From Crocodylus rhombifer (taxonomy: Eukaryota > Chordata > Crocodylia > Crocodylidae): a stretch of 64,000 nucleotides of DNA. The position numbers and the translations under genes were made by a program. The notes below the pieces were generated by a model. The model made no database searches. It was not told the DNA's origin and was given only the letters and a program-made list of their open reading frames with translations. This document shows, one piece after another, positions 35,376-47,313 of the stretch. Every line of letters begins with the position of its first letter. Positions within the stretch are counted from its first letter, which is position 1. The DNA lies in NCBI GenBank assembly GCA_038503035.1, contig JAVSML010024447.1, positions 744,001 to 808,000 of the forward strand, written 5' to 3'.

Positions 35376-38300
35376 TGAGGGGGGGAGTACTGAATTAAAA
35401 GCATTAAAAAATGAAAAAGACTTTTAATGAATTAAATTTTTTTAAAAACAAATATGACCACAATTAGAATGCTGTGGTATTTTATTTCTTTCTCTCTGTC
35501 CTTTACATCTGCAACTGTGTTTGGTCCTGGTTGCTGAACTCTTCTTGCATTTACTAAGGCTCAGATCGAGCGAAAACATTTCTTTACTCTTTTGCCAAAG
35601 TGGAGCAGAGACATGTGGTTAACAATCTGGAGCATCTGTAGAAGGGGATGACTAAACTACAGACCCCCCTTGCACAACTTACAGAAGTTCAAACTCTTTG
35701 TAGATGACATTTTTCTCTAGAGGTTCTGATCCTTTTTTTTTTTTTTTTTTTAGAGGCTTTACATTATGGCAGTTTTGTACAGAGGTAGAAGAAACACGTT
35801 TGATGTGTAAGAGTTCTGCCATGAGTTTCTGGCTAACCTTCAAGTTTTACAATCTGCTTACTTTATTTTATGTCGTAATGTGGTTAAAAGTGAGAGAATG
35901 TATTTTCACCATCATCTGTGAAAGTAAGGGAGTGGTTCCTTTTTGGCTCTTGCATGTAAAAAGTATATATGCTGAACTTTAAGTACACACCTTATTGTAT
36001 GTAACAGTTACAGATTTATTTAAATATTACATAGGAATGTATTTATTTAAAATACTTAAGTATTTAAAATACAACCTCAACTAAAAATAATGCAAAGTTA
36101 CTCTTGGAAAAATCATGTTAAGTTAATAGTGTATAATGTATACAAGTAAAGAGAAACCTTTGTGGGCAGGGTTGATAGCATCACTAACTGTATCTGATTA
36201 CTCTTATGAACGTAGAAATTATGTAGAGGCCTTCCTTGGATAAAAACTTTATTCCAGAGGTTAACCAGATAAAAAGTTTATATTAACAAAGGAAAGCTGT
36301 TCTACCCAAATATTTTTCTGTATTCTGTGTCTTGATATTAGTAGAAAAACTGTTTATGACCCAAGAGCAAACTTATGAGGAAATTATTAGCTTGTAACTA
36401 ATTCAGCAGCCATAGCCAGCAGATCTTCAGTTCCTCAGAAGGCCACACAGGGCATCTAATGCATTGAAAAATGGTTTTGAAACTTGCTAAAAGGTTGTGT
36501 TGTTTGATTTATTTTTTTGTGTGTTCTTAAAAAAACAAAATTAGACATTTGTATTGATAATAGATTTGTGGGGGTTTTTTAAAGTAGGATATGACTGCCA
36601 TTTTCCTTGAACAGTTGTGTAGAACAACCTACTACAATGTGCTTTTCAATTTAAAAAATGAGCAGATGATGGGGAGAAATATGCTATAGAACTGCCTGTA
36701 TTTTCTGCACTGAGAATGTTATAACATTTCTGTTTTGTTCGTGTCTCTGCCATTCAGCAGGAGGGAATAGGCTTGCTAATTAAATTGTTTTCTTGGGTTT
36801 TTTGAGCCACCATAATAAAAATTACTTCTATAACTGGAAATACACTGTTTAAGATAATGGGACAATTGCCGGTGTGAGAGATTGGTGGCATTGCAGCTTT
36901 TTTCTTTAGTTTTAAACAAATGGAAAAAGGAGAGCGGGGTTTTAGCTGATGTTGCTGTATAACTTTTTTTTTTTTTTGAGTAAGTCTTTTGTTTTGCATG
37001 CTATGTCGGTGGCTGCAGAAAAAACACATCACCAGCCTTTTCTGTCACACCAAGCAGTGAAAATAATAGTAAACAGCCTTTGAGTTTTGACCAGTGCTTT
37101 GTTGGCCAACTCAATTGAGTAATGGTGGCGATGTTCAAAGATCACTTACTTTCACATATTGTCTGTTGAATGCCTACTGGAGCCTACAGATATTTTGGGA
37201 ATTAAGGGTCAAACTAAAAACTTTGTTACTTTTTGTGGCCATCTGTGTTTTGCCAGTGCCATTTCTCATGAAGTGTGGAGGACCCAGACCGAATTGACGT
37301 GGTTTTGATAGGTGTTAATTCAAACAGAATAATGCATGTGGATTAGCATATGCACAACCGAAAGAATTTGATATAGAGGTTTTGGATGCTGCAGCAATAT
37401 GATTAGACAGAGCAGGAATGCAGTGTGAAACTGAGCAGTTATTTCTGTGGGGCATATATCTGGAACAGCTTCATTTGAAATGCTGCCTCTGGGCTCAGTC
37501 AGCGAGCACTGACTGAACAAGATAGTAATACAGAATGGTGATAGCCAGCGGTCATTTCAGAACTTCAGGACACAAAAAATACTTTCCTACAGCTACATTT
37601 TGATCACAAGTGGATGCTGAAAGATTAACTCAGCATATTTCACAGATGGGGAACACCCATGGTGAACTCCTGTTCCACCACTCCAAGTGATACATGTTAG
37701 AGACATTGCTTGAGAGCAGGCCAAAGTCCAAATTTTATGTTAAACAAATTATTTTTCTGTGATCAAGGGAACTTGCATAGATTTTTGTCCATTTTTTTGT
37801 AATTTCCAAAGTAAGACCAAATGAACCACAATGATACTGGTAGCAGCAACATGGCTGAGACAGCACTGATATATTGATCTGTGAGAGCCACCCATATGAT
37901 TAGCATGGGCACTTTCATTTATGTCACAGTATATGTCACAGGCCAGTTCCTTGATTCCCTATACTCTGTCTCATGGCATAGCTCGTCAATGGCTGAATTC
38001 CTTTGAGAGAGCTGGTTCCTATGAGGTCTGATGCTACTGTTTCAGAAAGCAGAAAAGATTCTGTAAGAAATGCCTGTCATACAAATATTTTCAGTTTGGC
38101 AGCCATTCCACCCAGTCCAGACAGGAGCTTCTTGCAAATATCTTGTGATGTTTGTTATATCTAAGGGGCACTGAGTTCTGTTGGCTCAGATCAGGTTCAT
38201 TTAGGACACGTTTTGGCCACTTACATTTCAGTTGAGTAGGCCTGTCTTTTCATACTGCAACATAAAGATTCTTTAAAGGACTCCAGATCTATTCACCAAT

Positions 38301-38424
38301 TTGAGATCTGATTCCATTGTGGGAACCTGAAACTAGGTCATCTTGTGAATCCTCAGTTTAACTTTATAGTCTCTTGTAGCTTTCTCCATCTTCTATAGAA
38401 GGCAGCTGTGTTACTTAGGAGAAT

Positions 38425-38600
38425 CTTGAAACTATAGTTTCTAGGGTCGGAAGAGACCCGAGTAGATCATCTAGTCCGACCCCCTTCCATGGCAGGAAAG
38501 ATTACTGGAGTCAAACAGCCCCAGCAAGGTGTTCATCTAACCTCCTCTTAAAGATCCCCAGGGTAGGGGCCAGCACCACTTCTCTTGGAACTACAATTAT
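38425..38600 (-). mobile_element. CR1 3' terminal fragment
   Basis: The plus-strand text ATAGTTTCTAGGGTCGGAAG and CATCTAGTCCGACCCCC matches the 3' end of the 52.6-kb CR1, so it is the same subfamily. Confidence 0.9.
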
Positions 38601-39454
38601 TGATGGTAGAACACCCAGCAACAACATTTCACAAGGGCAAGTTTTCCTGGAGCCGCTATCCAAATTATTTCAAACTTTAATTAAATTGAACAATAAATGT
38701 AACCATGGTCCATCCCATTTCCCGCCCCACCCCCCAGCAGCTTCACACTCACAGAGATAAAGATTTTACTTTTTAGCCATTCACAGAGCTTTCTCTTCTG
38801 TCAATAGAGAGAGACTCTTTTCTGTTATATAAAGCACAGTAGGTGCTCTAGCACAGCTGTTGGCCATCCTATTGTTTGTATTATCTTTTTTGCGCCTGTG
38901 TAATTTCTTCAGGAAATCATGACTCCAAAGTTTTTGGCCTCTGCAGGTGTGTCCTATCATATAGTTTGCTAATTAATTCTTGAGCACTTCTTTCTTCATC
39001 CTCTCTTCCCCCTTGTATGCCATATGCATTTTCTTTTCCCACTTGAGGGTTCAGCTCAGAATGGCTGGGAGTTTTCTGAACTACTTTCTCTTTGTATCTG
39101 ATCCCATAATATGTTGAATTGGGTTGAGGGCCAGTATTGACTTTAGATCAGTAATGGAGGGAGAAGAGGACAGGTGCACCTCTGCAAGCTGTTAAATTGG
39201 AAGGTATTATCCTGAGGTTAGTCCACCAAAGACATGCATAGGGTTAAGTTCCAAAAAGCAACAGACAGAACCAGGAAGATATGCAGACTGCTGCTTACCA
39301 GAATGGTTTGTTTTTGCTGGTGCAGGAGCAGGTTTCCACCAGAGCTGCACTGTTTTGCAGTGTGCATGCAAAATAGAGCTCTGTCTCATATCTTCTGTTC
39401 TGTTACCGGCAGCTCAGCACAAAGTGTTGTTCAGCATTTTAAGAAGTGTGGTGA

Positions 39455-39840
39455 GAAACTGAAGAGGATTAGAGCATCAGAAGATGATCGTGCAGGGATT
39501 GGAAAGTAAGCCACATGAGGAAAGGCTGAAGGAAGGTAGGTATGTTTAGTTTGGAGAAAAGAAAGTTAAGGAAAGACTCAGTAGCAGTTTCCTTTATGGC
39601 AGCCTTCCAAATGTTTGAAGAGGGAGGAAGATGATTTTCCATTGACAGAGAGGGCAGGATAAGAGGCCAGATCAAGTGTGGTCTGCCTTAAACCAAGGCA
39701 AAGCAGATAAAATTGCAGGCAAAAGTACCCTATAACAATGATAGTAGGATAGTGGACTAAGCTGCCTAGGGATATTGTGGAATCTCCTTCATTGGTTCTT
39801 TACGAGAAGAGGCTGGGCAGGTATCTGTCTGAGATGGTAT
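39455..39840 (+). mobile_element. CR1 3' part, diverged
   Basis: Degenerate CR1 wording runs from GAGGAAAGGCTGAAGGAAGG through GGTTCTTTACGAGAAGAGGC. The terminal piece GAGGGCTGGACTAGGTGTCC reappears at about 40127-40165, so the 39.88-40.12 kb stretch is probably an insertion. Confidence 0.7.
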
Positions 39841-40319
39841 ACTTGCCCACCCACCCACCCGCCCATGGGCCACATCTGACTTGTGAAGGCTGTCATCTGG
39901 TATGTGTAGCTTCACGCAAGTCTGGACATTTGGCATCAGTTAGTTAATGCTGCCACCACTCCCCAGCTGCCAAATTTCCAGAGCTGCAGGGAGCCCTGCT
40001 GGCTGGATGACATGGCCTCTTGCACAGGATTAGGTCAGTGAGCAGGGTTGCTCCATAGTAGAATTGGGCTGGCAAACCAGCTCTGTCTTGCTTATCCAGC
40101 CCACAGAGCTAGAAGCTCAGATACAGAGGGCTGGACTAGGTGTCCCTTGTGGCCCCCTTTGTATGGAGTGAAGTAGTCTGCAGAAGAGCGTTCTGCAACA
40201 ACTGTTCTGAACCCAAGTGTCTGGAATTTTAAGATATCTGTGGCTCTTTAATTGCAAAGATAGTTGGTCTGAAGCCTGATATTGGTGAAATTACTTGATG
40301 ATACATTTCAAATTAGCTA

Positions 40320-41700
40320 AAAGTTGCAGGTAGTTTATGAGTGGTGTTGTAGCCTTGATGGTCCAAAAATTATGCAAGAGGCAAGGATTTTTTTAGGGTG
40401 ATTATCTTTTTATTGGACCAACTGTGTAGTTGGAATAGTTAGATAAGCTGTGAAATGCAAGACATCTTTCATCAGGTCTGATCATAACATGATGAAGTTC
40501 TTCTAAAAGCTGAACAAGGTTCTTTGGGTGAATCTGATATCTTTTATTAGACCAACTTAAATAGTTGGAAAAAAATGTCTTGGCAAGCCTTCGGGTTTAA
40601 AAACCCTTCATCAGGCTGAGGAAGCCTCTGCAGTTGGTGTGTGCTCTTTCTGGGTGGAATGAATAGTAAAGAAGCCAGAGGCTGGGCTGGTATGCATGCA
40701 AGAGAGACAGTTGGGGAAGTTGTAAATTGAGGAGAGACAGGCTGGGTGGATGGGGTGGGGAAGATGGGGGGCGGGGGGATAGATATAACAGGTAAATAGT
40801 GGAGAGGTACCTGGGGAGTCAGATGTCAGGCAGGTTACAATCTGTCATAAATCCAATGTCTATATTTAGGCCATGATTATTTGCATCCAGGAGGTGGATT
40901 AAATGAAGTTCATAGGCTCATCTGTGAGAAATATTTTGTAAGTTTCCCTTGAGGATTTGAGCTGAGAGTTTGGGGAGAGAGTGCTTTTCTTGTGAGACTA
41001 TGCCCCCACACGTAATTGGTTGTTCTTGTCTTTGATGGATTTCGGGTGTGCGTACTTTCTGGTATGCAGTTATTGTTTGGTGTCTCCTATGTATTTTTCA
41101 TCAGGGCATTTGGTTCATTGGATGAGATATCACATTTCTGGAGGTACAGTTGTAAGATCCAGGAATGCTGATAACTCTGTTGTAGGGTGTAGCAGTTGTG
41201 GGGGTGATGGAAATGTGTTGGCAGGTTTTGCATTTCTTGTCATGGCATGGTCTGGATCCATTTGGTGTGTTTGCTTCTGGTAGGAAGTTTGCTTCTGGTG
41301 ATGAGATTAGTGAGGTGTGGTGCATGTTTAAGGGCTAGGATGTGGATCCATTTGGTGTGTTTGCTTCTGGTAGGAAGTTTGCTTCTGGTGATGAGATTAG
41401 TGAGGTGTGGTGCATGTTTAAGGGCTAGGATGTGTGGCTCTGGGAAGATCTCTTTAAGAATATGGTCTCCTTCTAGTATAGGTTGCAATTGTTTGAGAAT
41501 ATTCCTTATGAGTTCAAAGGAAGGGTGATGTCATAACCAGCGGTGTGCAATTTATGGGGGGCGTTGCTTCTGTAGTGCAGCAGTTCTTCATGTGGTATCT
41601 GGGTGGCTCTTTCAAAAGTGCAATCTATCTCTGGAGGAGTGTCCTTATTGAGTGAAATCCTTTTAAAGAAACCTACACATCTGAAAGCTGAAGGCATTTA
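40320..41700 (-). mobile_element. Penelope-like retroelement remnant (GIY-YIG end)
   Basis: Minus-strand frames encode HILALKHAPHLTNLITRSKL, then RPCHDKKCKTCQHIS (a Cys/His motif) and NCTSRNVISHPMN, with a decayed KYIGDT segment near 41085. This order is the C-terminus of Penelope-like reverse transcriptases plus their GIY-YIG endonuclease. The 3' region (40.3-40.7 kb) has the TTTTATTAGACCAACTTAAA and CCTTCGGGTTTAAAAACCCT words usual for this element. Frameshifts and stops show it is dead. A 90-bp unit is duplicated in tandem. Confidence 0.75.
41253..41434 (-). repeat. Perfect 90-bp tandem duplication
   Basis: Two identical copies, 41253-41342 and 41343-41432, keep the reading frame and repeat a 30-residue segment of the Penelope-like protein. 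Confidence 0.97.
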
Positions 41701-42344
41701 GAGAACTGTGACCCAAAGTGTTTTTCCCAATTTATTTTTCTCTTGTATTTGGATTTGCTCCACATGAGATTTGTTCTGACTCAGTGCATACGAATCTCAC
41801 ATGGGAATGGATGCGTGTCAAGTTACCTACTACCTGGCTGCCAGGAAAAATCTAGTTGTACCCCTTGGTTTATGTGACATCATGAGTGCTATCTGCAGGA
41901 ACGTGGATGTTTTCTGAAGAACTGTTCGTGTGTCAGTTTTTGAGTACATTGGTAGCATTTTGCTTGCAAAAATGGTGTTTTGTACCTTACACCGTAGACA
42001 GGTAATGGGGATATTACTGAAGAGTCTGCTGCTTCCTTGTCTTCAGATACTCTTGTTGGAATGCTTTTGTTTTGACTCTGTACTAGGAGCTAGTTTGGAA
42101 AGTGTCCCCTGTTCTTCATCTCTGCTCTAGCAGTGTCCTGTAAATATCTGCATCTTGGTGACTTTTCTCCAGATTAGACTAGAGGTGGAGCCCTGCTAAC
42201 TGGTGGTCAAGTCCAGCTGCTGTGGAATCATGGGGATGGGGATGGCTACTTTATTGGTCACGTAATGTACACGAATATGCTGCTGCCTGATACCAGAAAG
42301 GGTAATAGGTACCATTCCAACAAGAGGATCTTGAAGTAATGGGT

Positions 42345-42592
42345 TATGCAATTACACGGAATAAACTGTTGTACATAAGGAAGAACTTCTTTATGGTAAG
42401 GGTGACCAGAATCTGGAATAACTTCCAAAGGAGGTGGTGCAGTCTGGAATCTTGGAAGTCTTCAGGAAGAGCCTGGACAGACACCTTGCTGGGATCATTT
42501 GATTTCAGCATTAATTTTTGGCCAGAGCGATGGGGTTGGACTCGATGACCTTTCAAGGTCCCTTCCAGCTCTTGGTTTCTGTGATTCTCTGG
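42345..42592 (+). mobile_element. CR1 3' terminal fragment
   Basis: It contains AAGAACTTCTTTATGGTAAG, AGGTGGTGCAGTCTGGAATC and GGTTGGACTCGATGACCTTT, ending with a TCTGTGATTCTCTG tail. It directly adjoins the solo LTR. Confidence 0.88.
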
Positions 42593-42597
42593 GTGGG

Positions 42598-43632
42598 TGT
42601 TGCAGGGTACTAAGGTGCCTGCTCCTTTAAGAGTGGAAGCAGCCTAGATCGGGGTGGGCAATTACTTCAGGCGCTTTGGCAAGCCATTGAGGGCTGTGTG
42701 GCAGGCAGCCCGGGGCAGATAAGTATTAATTTTATAAAATTTTTAGGGGCCCCACGGGCTGGACAGAATGGCCTGGCAGGCCGCATCTGGCCCACGGGCC
42801 GCATTTTGCCCACCCTGGCCTAGATAGAGGGCCCTAGGAGCCAGGCAGAGCCTCACAGCTGCAGGTTGCCAGGGCAACAGGTTAAGGGAAGTATTAGCTG
42901 GCATCTTCACCTGATCAGCTGACCAGAAGGAAGCAGGGCCCTGAGCATATATAAGCCCCAGCAGTGGGGCTAGGAGAGTTAGTTCTCTGGCACCTGCCAG
43001 GGGAAGGAGGTCCTGCAGGGGAGAACTACCCAGAGACACTGTGGCAGCCTGAACTGCTGCTTATATGGTTAATGGGGCTCTAGGAGCCCATAAGGTACCC
43101 AGGGCTGGGAAGCACTCAGTGCTTGAGGAGAGGTTTGTCTTTTTAAAGAGACAAACAATGCAAGCCACACTCTGTATTATGTTATAGCCCAGGGGCTTGT
43201 TTCTCTGTTGTCTTTTATCCTGGTGGACTGGGGTGAGGCCCACTGGGGAGGAGGAGGCCTCATAGGGGGCGTACTACTGTGTGGAGCCCCAGGACCAGAA
43301 AGGTCACAGTGACAGGGCTGCAGAGAGCCCAGCGCCAGGGGCCCAGTGATATACCATCTGTAAGGCATGGAGCAGTTTTGGAGCCATGCATCTAGCCCAT
43401 AAGGCTTGGGGTGACCTTCAGGGACCCAGCTGGGGGTCTAAGAACCCACAGGGTTTAGTGGGGTCCATCAGGACTGTGACTGCACAACAACTTGAGGGCA
43501 GCCTCCCTATCTATTATCTAAACCAACAAGACATGGCAGGTGAGACTAGAAGGTGCCTGCAGGGCGAAGTGGGCATGGTCATGGAGCCCTAGAGGCATCA
43601 CGGCCATCCTTGGGGACCCCACACCTTGACAG
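42598..43632 (+). mobile_element. Solo LTR (about 1.0 kb), plus orientation
   Basis: It starts TGTTGCAGGGTACTAAGGTG, with the shared block AGGTTGCCAGGGCAACAGG and GACCAGAAGGAAGCAGGGCC. A TATA box lies in GCATATATAAGCCCC near 42946-42960. The end is CACCTTGACA. A hAT MITE is nested at 42650-42817. No retroviral genes flank it, so it is a solo LTR or a fragment. Homology of both ends with the 15.75-kb copy supports the boundaries. Confidence 0.72.
42650..42817. mobile_element. hAT MITE (168 bp) nested in a solo LTR
   Basis: Ends are CGGGGTGGGCAATTA and TTTTGCCCACCCTG. It is flanked by a perfect 8-bp duplication GCCTAGAT (42642-42649 and 42818-42825). Removing it restores LTR continuity. Confidence 0.93.
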
Positions 43633-44121
43633 TGGGTCATTCTACTTGGGCAGCCTTTTTTCTTTCATATGGCATCATATATCAGCTTCCAAGTCTACAA
43701 ACCACTGTCTGGTATTATCGTTCAGTGTGCAGATTCTGTCTGCCCCATCTGGGCATTTGTAAAGATTACAGCTTTTGATGAAGTGCTGTACTGTTCGTTG
43801 GATACTTGCATTCACAAAGGGGGCTGTCCAAAATGTTCATCTTGTGAAATGTTGCAGTTAAGCATGTAGTAGTAGTGAGAGAACTGCCATCAGGAGAGTG
43901 TCCATGTAAATCGAAGTCAAGTATGTAGAATTTTCTTGTTGCAGAAAAGGTTATTTACTGTAGCTGAAAGCACCAAATAGCAATTTTTAAAGGCAGTGTT
44001 GGATAAACACACTAAAGCAAACAAAGTAAAATCATTTTGATATAACAGCCCCATGGAGATAGACCCTAATTTAAATGGAAATATGAAGTTAAGCCATTTT
44101 TTCTCCTTTTTTTTTCAATAG

Positions 44122-44234
44122 GTTGTCTGGGAGACACCCAGTTTTGTTTTAGATTCCGACGGTCTTCTGGCAGGAAGCTCTCAATGCATTGTCATCTGGA
44201 CCAGTTGGACAGAGATTTACCGATCTACTTAAAG
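44122..44234 (+). CDS. DENND6A: DENND6A coding exon 4
   Basis: The exon encodes residues 85-122, including [19 protein letters not shown] and [13 protein letters not shown]. This is the conserved phase-1 to phase-0 DENN segment. The acceptor is CAATAG at 44121 and the donor GTTGGA at 44235, which is weaker than its neighbours but in the right frame. The match to the family is close, with only conservative changes. Confidence 0.95.
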
Positions 44235-44883
44235 GTTGGAAATATGCTAAAACTGAAAAAGAGTTCTGTCATATTTGTTTTAAACATTCAGAAATATGCT
44301 TACATTTTGGTATAGATAACGTAAGTCTGATCTAAACTCTGGTGATGCAGTTGCATTGCCAAATTTTAGACAAGTTATTTAGGAAACCTTCTCAAAGAGA
44401 TGTTCTTCTGGATGTTTACTAGAAATTCTTTAATTCACCTTTGAACTTTACACTTATAGTATGTATAATGGTGTCATAGCTTTCTCGTTCAATCTTGGGG
44501 CTATAGACTTTTTTTTCTGTATTAATAACATTACCCAGATGTTAACAATCTGACTGCTAACTGGATAATATAATTTTGACTGTGTTCCAGGCAACTATTT
44601 CTATTTATGTACATTTATAGAAGACTTTTGGGTGAAATGTTTGTGAGATGATTGAAACCTCAAGCTCACTGAATGAACAAAAATCCTTCAAATGTTACAA
44701 AGCTAGAATCAGAACTGTCTTATTCAAATGTATAGAATCTTTATAAATGTGGAGTAAATTATCTTTTTAGTATGTGTACTTGCACTACACACTTATCAAC
44801 AATGGATTTTATAAGAACAACACAGAACACTTAAAAATAGGGCATAATTTTTACTTTCAAATTATACCGCTTTTTTTAAACAG

Positions 44884-44964
44884 AAAGACTCTGCATATTA
44901 CTATGGCTACGTGTATTTCCGACAAGTTCGAGACAAGACCTTAAAAAGAGGCTACTTCCAGAAG
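44884..44964 (+). CDS. DENND6A: DENND6A coding exon 5
   Basis: This 81-nt exon encodes residues 123-149 ([20 protein letters not shown] then KRGYFQK). The [11 protein letters not shown] strand is a hallmark of the DENND6 family. The acceptor is ACAG at 44883 and the donor GTAATT at 44965; it is phase 0 on both sides. Confidence 0.96.
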
Positions 44965-45104
44965 GTAATTAAATGTCTTTTTTTTTTTAAAAAAAAAATA
45001 TCTCCAGGGGGCCATTACACTGTAATTAACCTCACTGGTGTGGGAACTGCATCTTCATAGTTTCTGTACAGTTCCATGCACATAACTGTGATTTGCCACC
45101 ATGT

Positions 45105-45690
45105 ACTATAAGGCAGGGCTCAAGCTCTGCCTGCGTTCCATCCTGGGGCACAGAGAAGCTCCAGTCCCTGCCTGGCCATGCAAGTGTCCCAGAGCCAGAG
45201 CTGCTAACACTGATATATGGCTGGGCAGGGGCCAGAGCTTCCACATGTTCTGAGCAGGGGCTGGAGTTTCCATGTGCCTGGAGGGACTGAAGCTATAACT
45301 TCACCTGACAGTAAGCGGTGGTAGGCAGTTGCACAGAAGGTATGTGTGTTTGTGATTGGGGGGTGGGGGAGGCGGTAGAGAGCAGGGGTGGGAGACGGAG
45401 GCTGCAGGATGGAGCAAGTGTAGGGGCAGGCACTACAGAGGGGAAAGGAGCCAGGGGCAAGCACCAGAGTGCAGGCACCATGGGGGCAGGGGGTGCATGG
45501 TGCAAGGGGAAGAGGATAAGGGGAGGGATAGGAGGTAAGGAGGTTCCACCATCTTCCCTTCCATCTCCACTACATGCCCCCCTGCTGCTGCTTTTCCTGC
45601 TGTAGCAGTGGAGAGGGAGAAATTTAAGATGACCCTCTAATAATTAGGTTTTGCACATGGAAAATCGTAAGCATTTTATAAACTTTTCAT
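45105..45690. repeat. GC-rich, purine-skewed repeat block
   Basis: GGGGGCAGGGGGTGCATGGT and AGGATAAGGGGAGGGATAGG words sit within an AT-rich intron. The right flank AGATGACCCTCTAATAATTA resembles a transposon end. No known family. Confidence 0.45.
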
Positions 45691-46589
45691 ATAGAAAATC
45701 TAATTACTGTAGAGGTTGATTTTATTTGTAGATGGGACCAGCTTATTTTGAACTGTTTTCCCCCACTTAGAAAAAAACAGTTTTGAGACACAGCAGGTAG
45801 TTTTAGTTATTTGACAGCATTAAGAAAAGGCTTTATTCTTTCTACACAATAAAATGAAACAGTGTGTTAACAGTGTCATTTAAATGACACTGTATGGTCT
45901 CAGGTGCTTGAGAGTATTGTCCAAGTGCACACGTTCTTCAGACCTAATTTCCTTTTTCCAGTAACAATAGTAGAACTTGTTCACAAGCTTGTTAAACAGC
46001 TTTAGTATTTGTTTACACAGCCCGTAAAAGAAAGAAAGAAATAAGCTATACCAGAACTAATTGGGAGACAGGTAGCATACAGTTTTAAAACAGAAGAACA
46101 TTGTCTTTGCTAAAAAGTGAAATCTTGGCATCATGTTGGAGCATATTGTTCTGAAGAGAACAGGAATAGCAGAGTTTTAAGCCTCTCTGTGGACCAAGCT
46201 TTAAATGTTGTTCAAAATATCCTTTCTGCTTAGTTTAGTCTTCTGTGTAAATTCCATTCTTTTTGTTGTCTACTGGAATTTGTTGTCTTGTTGGTGCTCA
46301 TCTAGACTTTTTATACTTGACTGTCTGTATAGGAAAGATGGGTGTTCCTGACTACTTTTGTGGCCCTAATGAGCCAAACTTATCACATGTGATTCTTGCT
46401 GTAAGTTTGAAGAGTTGTAATTGTGGGTAGAATTTGGCTTACAGAATACAAGTTGCTTTTGATGGTGATGATGCAGAGTCGGAAAGGAACTCAGTTTCTT
46501 TCAGATTGTGGATTGAGTTGGGACATTTTCCCGTTATTTAAGTCATTTTGTTATTTGAGGAAAACTTGAAAAAAAATTAACACAAAAGT

Positions 46590-46870
46590 AGGGTTGGAGT
46601 GTTGCTGTAGCTGTGATGGTCCAAGAAATACTTGAAAAGCAAGGTTTCTTTTTATTATATCTTTTTAAGGGGGCAGAGGTAGTAAGTCAGGCTAGAAGGC
46701 AGGGTAGATTTGTACTTTATAGATTAACTAAATCAGAGGGAAGAGAGACGGAGTGATTTAGTTGGTCTATAAGCCGCAAATCTACCCTATGTTTTATTGG
46801 ACCAATTGTACAGCTGAGTGATGTTAGGCAAGCTTTCAGGCACAGAATGTCTTGTCCATATATCATTTTG
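46590..46870. mobile_element. Penelope-type 3' tail fragment
   Basis: TGTAGCTGTGATGGTCCAAG and TTTTATTGGACCAATTGTAC, then AAGCTTTCAGGCACAGAATG, echo the 40.35-40.6 kb sequence. Confidence 0.55.
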
Positions 46871-46919
46871 AACCCAAAAGCTTGCCTAACCTTTTTCTCA
46901 ACTTTACTGTTGTGCCAGT

Positions 46920-46944
46920 AAAAAAAAAAAAAAAAAAAAAAAAA
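46920..46944 (+). repeat. Poly-A run of about 25
   Basis: An uninterrupted A homopolymer in DENND6A intron 5, with no recognisable SINE in front of it. Confidence 0.95.
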
Positions 46945-47207
46945 ATTGCTCTAAAAACCTCGCGTCTTGATGCAAGTCATTTTTTGCAGCCAGTCTGCCT
47001 GCATGATTCTGTTTCTAGAGCAAGGCTACAAATTATGAAACAAGTTGGTAACTGGTGTTATTTGTAGGTCAGTTTGTGGTTGTTTTGCAACAAAAAGGTA
47101 ATTAACTAAAAGTCTTCAAGTGTGAACTTGTAAATTGTATAGTATTTTAGAAAGAGACTAAATTAAAATGATGTAATTATGCAGTGGTGTTCTATGCTCT
47201 CTTCCAG

Positions 47208-47313
47208 TCCTTGGTTCTCATCAGCAAGCTACCGTATGTTCACCTCTTCCACACTGTGCTTAAGCAAATAGCACCAGAGTATTTTAAAAAGAGTGAACCT
47301 TTCCTGGAAGCAG
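47208..47313 (+). CDS. DENND6A: DENND6A coding exon 6
   Basis: The exon encodes residues 150-185: [20 protein letters not shown] followed by [15 protein letters not shown]. The start of the central DENN (cDENN) core lies here, with the [10 protein letters not shown] strand-helix motif that is shared in looser form by all DENN proteins. The acceptor is TTCCAG at 47207 and the donor GTTAGT at 47314, phase 1. Confidence 0.96.

Larger units (their letters stand above)
34502..44121 (+). other. DENND6A: DENND6A intron 3
   Basis: This 9.6-kb intron contains a hAT-like element (34986-35258), a MIR scrap (35315-35375), homopolymers (T-run about 35731-35750), CR1 3' ends (38425-38600, 39455-39840, 42345-42592), a Penelope-like remnant (40320-41700) and a solo LTR (42598-43632). 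In 35380-38420 and 41760-42340 I see nothing I can name. Confidence 0.8.
44965..47207 (+). other. DENND6A: DENND6A intron 5
   Basis: Contents are a GC-rich, purine-skewed block (about 45105-45690), a Penelope-type tail fragment (about 46590-46870) and a 25-base A-run (46920-46944). Nothing else is recognised. The short intron 4 (44235-44883) holds no recognisable element. Confidence 0.7.
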
